64,000 nt of DNA from NCBI GenBank assembly GCA_945643635.1, contig CALZFC010000005.1:11865501-11929500 (forward strand), in the 5' to 3' direction. Numbering within the stretch: the stretch's first letter is position 1; each line of letters opens with the position of its first letter. Shown here piece after piece: positions 31,851-40,769 of the stretch. The position numbers and the translations under genes are program-made. Below the pieces are notes generated by a model. The model made no database searches. It had not been told where the DNA came from and saw nothing but the letters and a program-made list of their open reading frames with translations. This DNA is from Allodiplogaster sudhausi. Lineage: Eukaryota; Nematoda; Chromadorea; Rhabditida; Diplogasteridae.

Positions 31851-32718
31851 AATGAGATAGTAAAGCGATATTCAACGCATTGAGCTTACTTATTGTTAGC
31901 ACTTACTTTCCATGTTCAGAAGGTTATGCCACCTTGAATATATTAAACATATGAGTTCAATAGCTACGTTTGTCCGTATTGTATGACATTTCCAATTTTA
32001 TTAATGGTACTTTTAAACTTTCACCTTTCAAATTTCCTTGATACATAATTACTAGAACTCATCATAACAAACTAGACTTTTTGAATCTTGTTTCTCTCAA
32101 CATATCTTCTCTTCCCAAGAATCTCAAACGTGGCTTACGGTATCGCACCTAATTCACCTTCTTTCAGGAAGAAGGATGGTGTGCATGGGTAGAAAATTGG
32201 AAAATAGCGATGACGTCACTCCTTGAATTGTACATGAGGAAAATTTGATTTTTCGCGTCAGGCCCCTTCAAAATTCATTCATACTTTTCCTAGCGATGTT
32301 TCTAGTTGGGCCGGATAATACTGGCAAAAAATAAAACAACATTGTAATCTCCATGGACATATCCTTCAAGTCGCGCCAAGAGTATTCTTAGATAAAGCAA
32401 CGATGATGAGATTGGGTTAATCGCCGACTGTGTACTTTTTCCTCTACTTTCAAATTATGGAACGACTTCTCTTTAAATCTACCAACAAAAACCAAAAACA
32501 AATTCCGGATTTTTTCTTCCGAAAATTTTTGCCTGAACCTAAGGGTATATTAGTGTGTAACACAGAACTTTAAATTTAACAGTTGTCGCCAACTAAATTA
32601 TGGCTTGTCGAAGCTTAGCGAGGGTGCAATATGGTTCCAAACGCCGTGAAATGTATACATATATGCCGACACATGCACAATTCACTACCGGTCGCAACCC
32701 GTCAATTTAAAATTGTCC
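31851..32718. other. unique AT-rich spacer of the inverted repeat
   Basis: No exon, repeat or RNA gene that I can support. Confidence 0.5.
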
Positions 32719-32884
32719 AGGCGTTTCGAAGCAAGGATCTTGGCAAATTTCCAGGAACACTTTGCTTAAACCTATCGTACTATCTGATCGACCATTTCGT
32801 GTTAGGAGTTAACGGCTTTAAACCTCCTTTAAAGAAGGAGTGTGGTGTGAGTGAGTTCTTTTAAAATCTCCCTGTGACTCTATC

Positions 32885-32970
32885 AAAACTGTTTTTGTCA
32901 TTCTTTATCAGTCAGGGGAGGTTGACATGTCACAATGGGATGATGTCATAAAAGGCGTTCCGTTCTGGAA
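32885..32970 (-). promoter_or_regulatory. conserved 3'-flank module with GATA site, copy 3
   Basis: TTATCAGT at 32905-32912 (ACTGATAA on the minus strand), 81 bp after the stop of copy 3, with TTGACATGTCACAATGGGAT next to it. Confidence 0.6.
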
Positions 32971-32992
32971 CATTGTCAAGTTTGGAGCCGCA

Positions 32993-33729
32993 TTACCCTG
33001 GAATCCAGTAAGTTGTCAGGCATCCCTTCGCAAGCCCTTGGCAGTCGTAGCTGAGCGCCCACTCTTTAGGCGTATGACAGCAAAACTTATCCGGATTATT
33101 TATGCATTGATTGTAGTTGGTATTGTTTAGGCACTTTCTGATGCATGCGTTGTAGCAAGTGCCGTTGGCATCTGCGAAGCTGCAAGAGGGCGCTTATCTT
33201 TTTGTTGTACTGTTTCTTTTATGGTTCTTCGTTTCTTCACTGAAAAAGGTTCACTTATGATTTCTGTATATCAAAACTTATCGAAAGAAAAGATTACCCT
33301 CTTCTGCACTGGCAGTTCTTAGGGGGATTGCCATTCCAGTCGTAGCCAGAGCAGAACTTGCGGCACGTGGTTATATCCAGAGCCGCGGCCATCCAGAGGA
33401 CCGCCAAGACGCTCAGGAGAATCAGGACGCGCTGAAGGAAATCAATGAGACGCTCTTGTACGAATATTCAGGCATGATTAACGTTACCGTTTAAATAGCC
33501 TTTTTGTTCACTTATACCGGTGAGCTATCCGATAAATATTTAGGTGAAAATAAGCTACTTTTCGAGCAGACTTCATGAGAAGTATAAGCAGTACCTATTA
33601 TTTATCTAAAACATAACCAACATAAAATTCTACAGAAACTCGGTCAGTCGGTTTTATTGGAAGATTAGTGTCTCTAAAAGAGAGATTCCAAAAAGGATCT
33701 ACAGATTACTATCAAATGGAACTAACCAT
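32993..33729 (-). CDS. small secreted 12-cysteine protein, copy 3
   Basis: Exons 33729-33727 (ATG), 33431-33298 and 33179-32993; 107 residues. As far as I can read, the product is the same as copy 2. It is the mirror copy in the right arm of the inverted repeat, so the two genes are transcribed towards each other with about 2.3 kb between their stops. Signal peptide, twelve cysteines and splice sites are all intact. The 5'UTR differs slightly (CACAATGG instead of CGCCATGG around the start). The TATA box lies at 33774-33781, 52 bp upstream. Confidence 0.88.
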
Positions 33730-33773
33730 TGTGAAGAAGCCAGTTTGAGTGAGGAATCATTGCCAGCGGCCCC

Positions 33774-33781
33774 TTTTTATA
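33774..33781 (-). promoter_or_regulatory. TATA box, family copy 3
   Basis: TATAAAAA on the minus strand, 52 bp before the ATG at 33729. Confidence 0.8.
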
Positions 33782-35104
33782 TCTTACCATGGCCGCTTCA
33801 ATCCATAGAGTCCCTCAATTTAATTAAAAAATATATGTCCAATAAACTTTTTTCTCCCTTCCAATTCTTTAAAGTTTGGAGCCAATATGTTTGCATTTGT
33901 GATTTCGATCACAAATGGTTCATTGTGTGTGTCAATGGACATAGAATATATTCAGCTTCCCAATACGATTCGAACTTCCCTGCGGGAGGGCATCCGGAGG
34001 AAGTTGCTGAGGCTTTGTGTGCATGTTTCAGGCACACTCTCACTCTTTTACGCTTCAACAACTTTTTTCCCTCCTACGCACTCTCTACAGTGCACGGAGA
34101 ATAGAGAGTTGCACCCCTCTTCTATACACACGAATCTTATTTCCATATGTTGATCCATCAGATGAATACGAGGTGTCCGATGGGCTCAGATCCACATTTG
34201 AGGTTTGTTGTCGTGCACAAACTCCTTGAGATCTTGTATTTTGCGTGTCATTCACATCCTCACAAATGCTCGTTAAAGGAGGACGATCACATAAATATAA
34301 TGAATCCAGGTTCGAATTGTCGAGGAATCCAATAAAGAACGCCCACTCCGCTAGTCGGTATTATGATCAGGCTGTTCACAGAATGTGGATCTTCGTGCTT
34401 TTTACCTTGCCACCATATCAACAACGAGAATCAGCAGTTTTATTCTCCTTTTTTCCTCGGCAGAGTCGGGAATGTCTGAACTTCTGGTTACAAGAGTGAT
34501 TTGGTTCTGATCACTTTTTTCTGCTCCGCTTCCAACCGCAATTTCAACATCCCTGCGGGGGGTCGAGGTCTCTGCTCAGTGAGATGAGAGCTCTAAATTT
34601 GGCAGGGGAAATCTCTTTCAATCACATCCCCTTGATGCTTGTGCTGGAGCGATAGCAGAGCATGTTTTTAGCAACTTCAAATTTCAGTGCAGTATTCTTT
34701 CTTTTGATTTTTGAATGTGTTTCTCTTTTATTAAATTTTGAATGCTAGAACATTAGCCTTCAGTCAAGGAATGTTTTAATATAAATTTTTTTTAAACATT
34801 ATGAACATTTTTCCATCGATCGTTTTCGAAATCGATACGGTACTTTGGAATTGTTGCAGACAAAATTCCTTTTTTTTAAATCACAATTTGTTTATTCATT
34901 GTTTAACTGTTTTCTAGTTAAAAGCAACTCCATACCCAATGTCGAAATTTATTTCTTGTCCTGTGTTCATCATGAATCCTATCTTCATTCGCTTCATAAG
35001 TTTTTCAGAAGAGTTATCGATTGAATCAAATTGACGACTAAAGCAACAGTGCGCTGAAGTCGAATGCGAAACATGGACAAATAAGCGTTTACTCTTTATT
35101 CTAG

Positions 35105-35203
35105 CATAGAGAAAGAAGGGCCCATTGCGAAGACCTGTCTGACGTGGAGGAGGAACACCGCCAGAGTCAGACAGCCCAGGGTGCCACAGAGGGAAGCTAC
35201 AAA
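35105..35203 (-). pseudogene. CGTLGC-type exon fragment, copy 3
   Basis: Minus strand reads ASLCGTLGCLTLAVFLLHVR and runs into the MSP-like 3'UTR with a stop near 35105. The conserved upstream TAGCGAAACATTTCACGACA is at about 35278-35298, but the frame there carries a stop. Confidence 0.45.
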
Positions 35204-35830
35204 ACGCGGAATAGAGGAAATATAAATCTCATTTAAATTGACAATAAAATGAGTTGCTACATAATGAACACGCTGTCGTGAAATGTTTCGCTACCAATTA
35301 GTAGATTTTATAAGTGAACCTTGACATTTAGCAGTTGATTTAAAAAAAAAATAGATAATGCTGCCGGGCATTTGTTGACAAAAATATTGGAATATCTCGT
35401 TTCCGGTAGATAGTTGAACGATTTTTTTTCGAGCAAACAGCATTGGTAATACTGTTAGGCAATGTAAAACTCCGCCCAATATTATCATTTAATTGGCGGC
35501 TGAGATTGAGCATTTTTGTGTCTCCAAGTGTTTTGTCCTTTTCCATTCTTGACTTATTTATGAATTGGATGTCTCGTAATAAACTGTTGTTTAAATTCTC
35601 TCCTTCACTTTACATTCACACAAAGAGGAAAACCAGTGAAGGGCGAACTATTTTAACCACTAAACTACCGCTCCGCGACACATGCGATTATATAAATTTT
35701 TGCCCTTATGATTCTGCAATGTGGTATTACATTATGGTAGACAGTTTATTTTATCTATTTTGCTGATTTAGTCAATATCTAACGTCAAAGACTAGAAGAA
35801 GCACGAGTTGGTGGCCTGCTAAGGTCGGGA
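35150..35830 (+). repeat. direct copy of 31000-31520
   Basis: See 31000-31520. This copy has an extra 140-bp AT-rich insertion around 35300-35475. Confidence 0.75.
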
Positions 35831-35939
35831 TCTGGGACCTTGTGGCGGTCCCTTAGCCGTTGCAGTATACATAGATTGGGGACAGAAACACATTGTTACT
35901 TTAGCGAACTTTATTAATTCAGCTTTACTTTACTATATT

Positions 35940-35970
35940 GGAAATAGGGAGAGAAATGAGAGAGAGAGAG

Positions 35971-36010
<40 letters not shown>

Positions 36011-36110
36011 GTGGTCTGTCATTCATGGGGGCCGCCCAGTTGACTCCGGCGAGCACTGCGACAGCGGAGGTCGTCTTTCGAGGCGTGGCCTCCGCTGTCT
36101 CAGTCGACTG
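35940..36110. repeat. GA tract and GC-rich hairpin
   Basis: 35950-36012 is (GA)n. 36069-36106 folds as ACAGCGGAGG ... CCTCCGCTGT with an 18-nt loop, within a larger partly self-complementary stretch (CAGTTGACTCC ... CAGTCGACTG). Confidence 0.6.
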
Positions 36111-36289
36111 CCATCTCTGACACCGGGTACGACAGGATATACATGAAGCAAAGGATGAATGTGTGCCTATGGCTACTGTCGCTGGTCATCCAATATGCTC
36201 CAGAAGATGGAATCAAGAATTAATATCAACGAAGAAACGAAAATCGTCCCGAAACATATTTTGAAAACAAATTAATTTAAAAAAAAAAA

Positions 36290-36545
36290 ACAGATTTCTT
36301 CGACAATTTTGGTGTTCGGTGGTTTTACGTCGGCTGCGCTGTATAATTTGGTCATGCTAAGCGATAGGGTGTTTTCATATCGGACCGTACATACTCATTA
36401 TATAATACTAATGTATATACATTATGTTAGGCCTTGATTATTGTTGATGTCGAATAAATATTGATCGATTATTTAATTACTTATTGGTCATTAAAAAAAT
36501 AAAGAAACCTGAAAACGCATTGAGCGGCGCATGCCTCACGCTTTT
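36290..36545 (-). pseudogene. fragment of the Cys/Pro-rich gene (exon 4 end plus intron)
   Basis: Matches 17030-17290: GGTGGTTTTACGTCGGCTGC, then AT-rich intron, then AAACCTGAAAACGCATTGAG followed by CGGCGCATGCCTCA, the 3' end of exon 4 with its splice donor. The rest of the gene is absent here. Confidence 0.55.
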
Positions 36546-37134
36546 TCTCATGACTTATTTTGCAAATATGTATGTGTGAAACAATTAATCAGATGGTGCA
36601 CAAAAATGATATTTGCGCACCGCGGTGATATAACAAGTACAATTGTTGTTAATTTTCTTCTTCTTCACTTCAGGGCTAATTGGATTGCAAGAGGAAATTG
36701 ATTCCCTCGTTATTTTCGTAGCTATTCGCAAATTTTGTATAGTGTAACTTGATTTTTTTTGAGTTTTCTCTCCCCTGACAAGCAGGATGGACGGACCGTG
36801 TTCAGTCGCGCAATTCTTCTTACTTGAGGAGACAGACAAATGTCCAAGACATTTCAAAGACTCTGACATGGCCAGACAATGTTTCAGATACTAAGAAAAA
36901 GGTCTATCAATACTTTCCGTAGGTCCGGCTTTTGCTCACTTAATGTTAGGCCCGCCGGGCCATTGACATCTCTGCTTGTCCTCAGCCTTTTAACCAATTA
37001 CCTTATCACCTGCCAACTATTCCCTTCGGTCCCTTGATTGCTTCTTTTAGAATTTGCACTTATTCTGATGATCCTCAAGGGTTTGGACAGTGCAATAGTG
37101 GGATATGCTCGTTCAACCAAAATCCGATGCTGTT
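36546..37134. other. intergenic
   Basis: No exon supported. The right end (37075-37134) shares GATGATCCTC..GGGTTTG and TTCAACCAAAA with 42510-42550, the flank of family copy 5. Confidence 0.5.
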
Positions 37135-37212
37135 TCGTCATTCTTTATCAGTCAAGGGGAGGGGAGGGGTGACATGTCACGTGATTGGGTCGAGGCCATA
37201 AAACCATCTCTT
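37135..37212 (-). promoter_or_regulatory. conserved 3'-flank module with GATA site, copy 4
   Basis: TTATCAGT at 37145-37152 (ACTGATAA on the minus strand), 89 bp after the stop of copy 4, followed by GGTGACATGTCACGTG, which extends the palindrome. Confidence 0.6.
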
Positions 37213-37240
37213 GGAACATAGGGCACTTGGAGTCGCCACG

Positions 37241-40200
37241 TTAACCGCGATAGAGAGTTGTCAGGCAGCCGCGCGGATCCAAGAGGCAGTTGTAAGTGAG
37301 CGTCCACTCCAGGAGGTTGAGACCGCACGTCTTATCGTCATTGTTGATGGTTGCCTCACCGTTGGGATCGGCGAGGCACTTGCTGATGCATGCGTTGTAG
37401 CATGTGCTGTTGGCCTCTTCGAAGCTGCAAAAAGGGCGCCAAGTTCTTTCTTTGTTCCATTCTGCTTCCTTTATGGTGTTTTGGCTCCTTGTTTCCATCA
37501 TTAAAAAAGGCTCTCTTATACTTGCACAGAAAGTTAAAATGTTTTTTTTCGAAAGAAAAGATCACAAACCCTTGTCTGCACTGGCAGTTCCGAGGCGGCG
37601 TGCCATCCCAGTCGTAACCAGAGCAGAATCGACGGCAATCGGGCAGACCCAAACCGGTGGCCGTCCAGAGGACAGCCATGAAGATCACAAGAATCAGGAG
37701 TATGCGCTAAAGTATAGATGTCAGAGAGGTTCAAATTGGTTTTTCTTTCCAGGCACTATCGAGCAAAATAATATGTAGGGATTAAAAATATGTAGAGCCT
37801 CCTGAAATTCATTAAAGTACGGTTATGAGGCAATTTTTGTTAATTCTTTACTACTACGAATATATAAAAAGGAATTATCCCTGCATCCACGGTTGACCCT
37901 ACAGGAAAATGAATTCATATATACGGTACATCATGTAAAAAAAAAGATTCGTGCTGCCAAAAGGGATCTACATGTAACGAAATGTCCCATTTCGCACGCT
38001 TCATTCCCTATTACCTTTTCCCTCTCCCTCATTTGCATCCCTAAGTGCATTCCCTTTCCCATTGCCATTCTGACTTCCATCCTTTCCTATTTAGTCTCCC
38101 TTCCTTGGCTCTTCGTGAGCGGTTGTCTCCCTGTTGTTGGCCTGGTGTTGGCCGGTTCCCGCAGATAAACTTGAGAAAACCCAGTCCCTCCCCTCGTCTT
38201 CTGCAGCGAAAGGCAGTGAATCTAACTACAATAACAGCGTCTTGTTATTACATGGGGGCCGAACCGATCGAATTCGACGAGATCTCTTGCTGAAGAAGAG
38301 AAGAATCACTGCGACAAGAGGTTGAGTTTGAAGTTTACAGGAGTTCGCAGAGCTTCGGAGACAAGAGTTGCGAGCGGACCAGAAAAACGTTGAAGAGGAG
38401 TCAAATTAATCAAGCAGGCGACAGGTGGCCCTTGAAACAAGCAGGCGACAGGAGGCCCTTGTAAACAAGCAGGCGACAGGAGGCCCTTGTAAAGAAAAGA
38501 GATAAAACAGGCTGGCGACAGGAGGCCCCTGAATTAAGATAAGTTGAATAGAAGAACAGGCTGGCGACAGGAGGCCCCTGAATTAAAACAAAGAAGAAAT
38601 CAAGCAGGCAAAGCCCTTGGAGAAATTGAAAAGAAGCGCAGAGATTGAAAAGAAGCGCAGAGATTGAAAAGAAGCGCAGAGATTGAAAAGAAGCGCAGAG
38701 ATTAAAGAGAAGCACAGAAATTGAAGAGAGGCCAGAGAGCCAAGAGAAGCCAGAGAACCACAGAGAAAAAGAATAAGTGGAATAAAGCGAGCACACGTGC
38801 CGAATTGATAGTCGACCGAAGTCGAGAAGGAATAGAAGGCGAAGTGATAAAGAGCAAGAGAGGCTACGTGCCGAATTGAAAGCCGACCTAGCTTTGAGAA
38901 GAATTAAAAGTGAAGTGATCGAGCGGAAGAGATAATCCGAGAATAATCGAAAGTCGACCGGGCTCGAAGAATAATTGAAGTTCAAGTGATCGAGGAAATT
39001 TTGCTGAAGTGAATACGTGTGGAAAGAAGGCGTTGACCTTGCATGTGGAGTGCCGAACAGTGGTGAATATTTGAAGAGTTGTGAACGCGTAGTGCGTGGT
39101 TGTCCGTGTGTAGCACAGTGAAGAGAGGCGGAGGGACGTATCGAGTGTTAGGTTGAAAGGGAACGGTAGTCGAGTTACGTGTTTGCAACGTGTTGAAAAG
39201 TGACATGTCGAGAAACGGAAAGAAGAAAAGTGGAGGAAAAAGAACCGTAAGACCAATGGAAGTCTTGACAGCAATTTCGGAAGAAGGAGACAATTTGGTG
39301 AAGAGCGAGATCAAGGAAAAGATGCTCGAAGAACGCGACGAAAAGAGGTATGAGCAGAGAAATGAGAAACCAACGTGATGGTGCGGTGATTGCAGAAATG
39401 GAAAATGCCATGTGGACGATGATATTCAAAACCGAGATGATGAGATTGGATGTGATCGAGAGGACCAAACGACTGGATGAAATCGCGGAAAATGAAGGGT
39501 GGTCAAATACATGTACTTTGCTCGGTGCGAAGGTCGACCTTAATGAATATGGAAGAATGGTCAGGGAACACCAGTCACTCATGAAGGACATGATGAAAGT
39601 GATCAGAAATCAAGAGAAAGAATTGAATACGAAGGAAAGTGTGTCGGAACGAATGGAGAAGAAGATTGAAACAATGAATTACGAATCTGAGACGAGAACA
39701 GAAAACAGCAATGTACTGCCGCCCAAGGACAAGAAGAACAGTGAGAATGAGAAGAGCTGTAAAGAAGTTGGGGCGCAATCGGAGACCCAGTCTGAGAAGA
39801 GTACCAGTGGAAGCGGTAGCTCATGTCGCAGCGGCATGTTCAGGAAATGTGTGAAGTGTTACGAATGTGGTGGTTGTGGACACATTCAGAGTGTGTGCCC
39901 GACGAAGAGACGAAGAGAAGAAGCTAAGAGAAAGCAGCAGATGATGTGTAGAATGAAGTGCCAAGAAGAGGCTTGGAGAAGGCCTCAGATGTGGATTGAA
40001 AACAAGAAGATGACGGTCCCTGGACAGAAGAGTCAGGTGGACATTCGCAATGTTAAGAGCGTGAAGAGAGGCTCCAGTGATGAGAGTTGTGCTGGTGAAA
40101 ACGCACTGAAGAAGTACGGCAGGAGCCAGAATGTGACGAGAGGTCAGAATATCAATGTGATGAATGGAGCACGGAGTTTGCTGCAGAAGTGGTATTCTTT

Positions 40201-40604
40201 CGAAGAGAAGGCCAGTTGGGCTAAGAATGCCAAGGATTCCGAGTTCTGGCCACGGGGCATGCGGTCGAGGGCGCCCGCTTCGAAAGGAGGGGGATGTAAC
40301 GAAATGTCCCATTTCGCACTCTTCATTCCCTATTACCCTTTCCCTCTCCCTCATTTGCATCCCTAAGTGCATTCCCTTTCCCATTGCCATTCTGACTTCC
40401 ATCCTTTCCTATTTAGTCTCCCTTCCTTGGCTCTTCGTGAGCGGTTGTCTCCCTGTTGTTGGCCTGGTGTTGGCCGGTTCCCGCAGATAAACTTGAGAAA
40501 ACCCAGTCCCTCCCCTCGTCTTCTGCAGCGAAAGGCAGTGAATCTAACTACAATAACAGCGTCTTGTTATTACATACAGATTATTCTCAAAAGCAACTAA
40601 CCAT
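37241..40604 (-). CDS. small secreted 12-Cys-type protein, copy 4, intron 1 carries an LTR element
   Basis: Exons 40604-40602 (ATG), 37706-37570 and 37424-37241; 107 residues. Signal peptide MRILLILVIFMAVLWTATG, then LPDCRRFCSGYDWDGTPPRN and CQCRQGFEEANSTCYNACIS, ending GCLTTLYRG. It is the most diverged member: it lacks some cysteines of copies 1-3 (the paired-Cys region reads DDKTCGLNLLEW) and has one extra residue in exon 2. Splice sites are present (TTTAG and TTTGCAG acceptors). Intron 1 is 2.9 kb because an antisense LTR retrotransposon sits in it (37973-40574); other members have introns of 0.2-0.3 kb. The TATA box at 40649-40656 keeps the 52-bp spacing. Whether the long intron is still spliced is unknown. 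Confidence 0.75.
37973..38252 (+). repeat. 5' LTR
   Basis: 280 bp, TG...CA ends. It differs from the 3' LTR near positions 26 (G/T) and 44 (T/C). Confidence 0.9.
38253..38270 (+). promoter_or_regulatory. primer-binding site
   Basis: TGGGGGCCGAACCGATCG starts at the LTR boundary with the TGG expected from a tRNA CCA end. I cannot name the tRNA. Confidence 0.6.
38405..38710 (+). repeat. tandem repeats in the element leader
   Basis: Two arrays lie between the primer site and gag. Five copies contain GGCGACAGGAGGCCC (38415-38580), in two subtypes (CAAGCAGGCGACAGG and AACAGGCTGGCGACAGG). Four copies of the 19-mer ATTGAAAAGAAGCGCAGAG follow (38625-38700). Confidence 0.85.
39205..40366 (+). CDS. 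gag: gag-like protein with CCHC zinc knuckle, in two frames
   Basis: A first frame runs 39205-39378. A second, offset by +1, is open across 39302-40366 with an ATG at 39350. The second holds a basic, Met/Glu-rich coiled region and a retroviral-type zinc knuckle CYECGGCGHIQSVC (C-x2-C-x4-H-x4-C) about 190 residues in, followed by a basic stretch. The pattern is that of a capsid/nucleocapsid protein that packages the element's RNA. The frame change is either a mutation or programmed +1 frameshifting. The last codons run into the 3' LTR. I describe the break as it stands. Confidence 0.7.
40281..40294 (+). promoter_or_regulatory. polypurine tract
   Basis: GAAAGGAGGGGGA directly before the 3' LTR; primes plus-strand synthesis in LTR elements. 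Confidence 0.75.
40295..40574 (+). repeat. 3' LTR
   Basis: 280 bp, nearly identical to 37973-38252. Confidence 0.9.
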
Positions 40605-40648
40605 GATGAAGGAGCTGTTGCCTGTGAAGAATCATCGCTATCGCGTCC

Positions 40649-40656
40649 TTTTTATA
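40649..40656 (-). promoter_or_regulatory. TATA box, family copy 4
   Basis: TATAAAAA on the minus strand, 52 bp before the ATG at 40604. The upstream module is at 40770-40850. Confidence 0.75.
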
Positions 40657-40769
40657 GTATCTCAATAGCCACCTTTGCCCTCATACATCCATTAAGTCCA
40701 TCAATTTAATTAAAAATCTTTTTTCGCCAAAAATCCATGTATCCTATCAGAATCCGGACTGTCTGAAGC

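Larger units (their letters stand above)
32719..35120 (-). repeat. inverted repeat, right arm
   Basis: Reverse-complement partner of 28621-30980. Its outer end retains the MSP 3'UTR sequence (GCTAGAATAAAGAGTAAA on the minus strand) but no MSP coding sequence. Instead a CGTLGC fragment lies directly outside it. Confidence 0.85.
37973..40574 (+). mobile_element. gag-only LTR retrotransposon (non-autonomous)
   Basis: 2602 bp with two 280-bp LTRs (TGTAAC...TTACA) that differ at only two positions by my reading, flanked by the 4-bp target duplication TACA (37969-37972, 40575-40578). A primer-binding-type TGGGGGCCGAACCG follows the 5' LTR at once, and a polypurine tract GAAAGGAGGGGGA precedes the 3' LTR. 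It encodes a gag-like protein with a CCHC knuckle but no protease, reverse transcriptase or integrase, so it must borrow them. It is close to the TR-GAG type described in other eukaryotes. It lies antisense in intron 1 of family copy 4. The near-identical LTRs mean recent insertion. Confidence 0.9.

Noticed and set aside
33745..34335. Open frames at 33745-34335 and 29475-29869
   Set aside because: The same frames exist in both arms because the arms are copies; they cover promoter modules, lack splice context and are not conserved in the other family copies.
36066..36110. Hairpin ACAGCGGAGG ... CCTCCGCTGT as a microRNA or terminator
   Set aside because: The stem is short (10 bp) with a GC-rich loop, and no mature-arm pattern is visible; listed only as a repeat.
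37893..38325. Open frames over the 5' LTR (and 40164-40668 over the 3' LTR)
   Set aside because: Identical frames in both LTRs; regulatory LTR sequence, not a gene.
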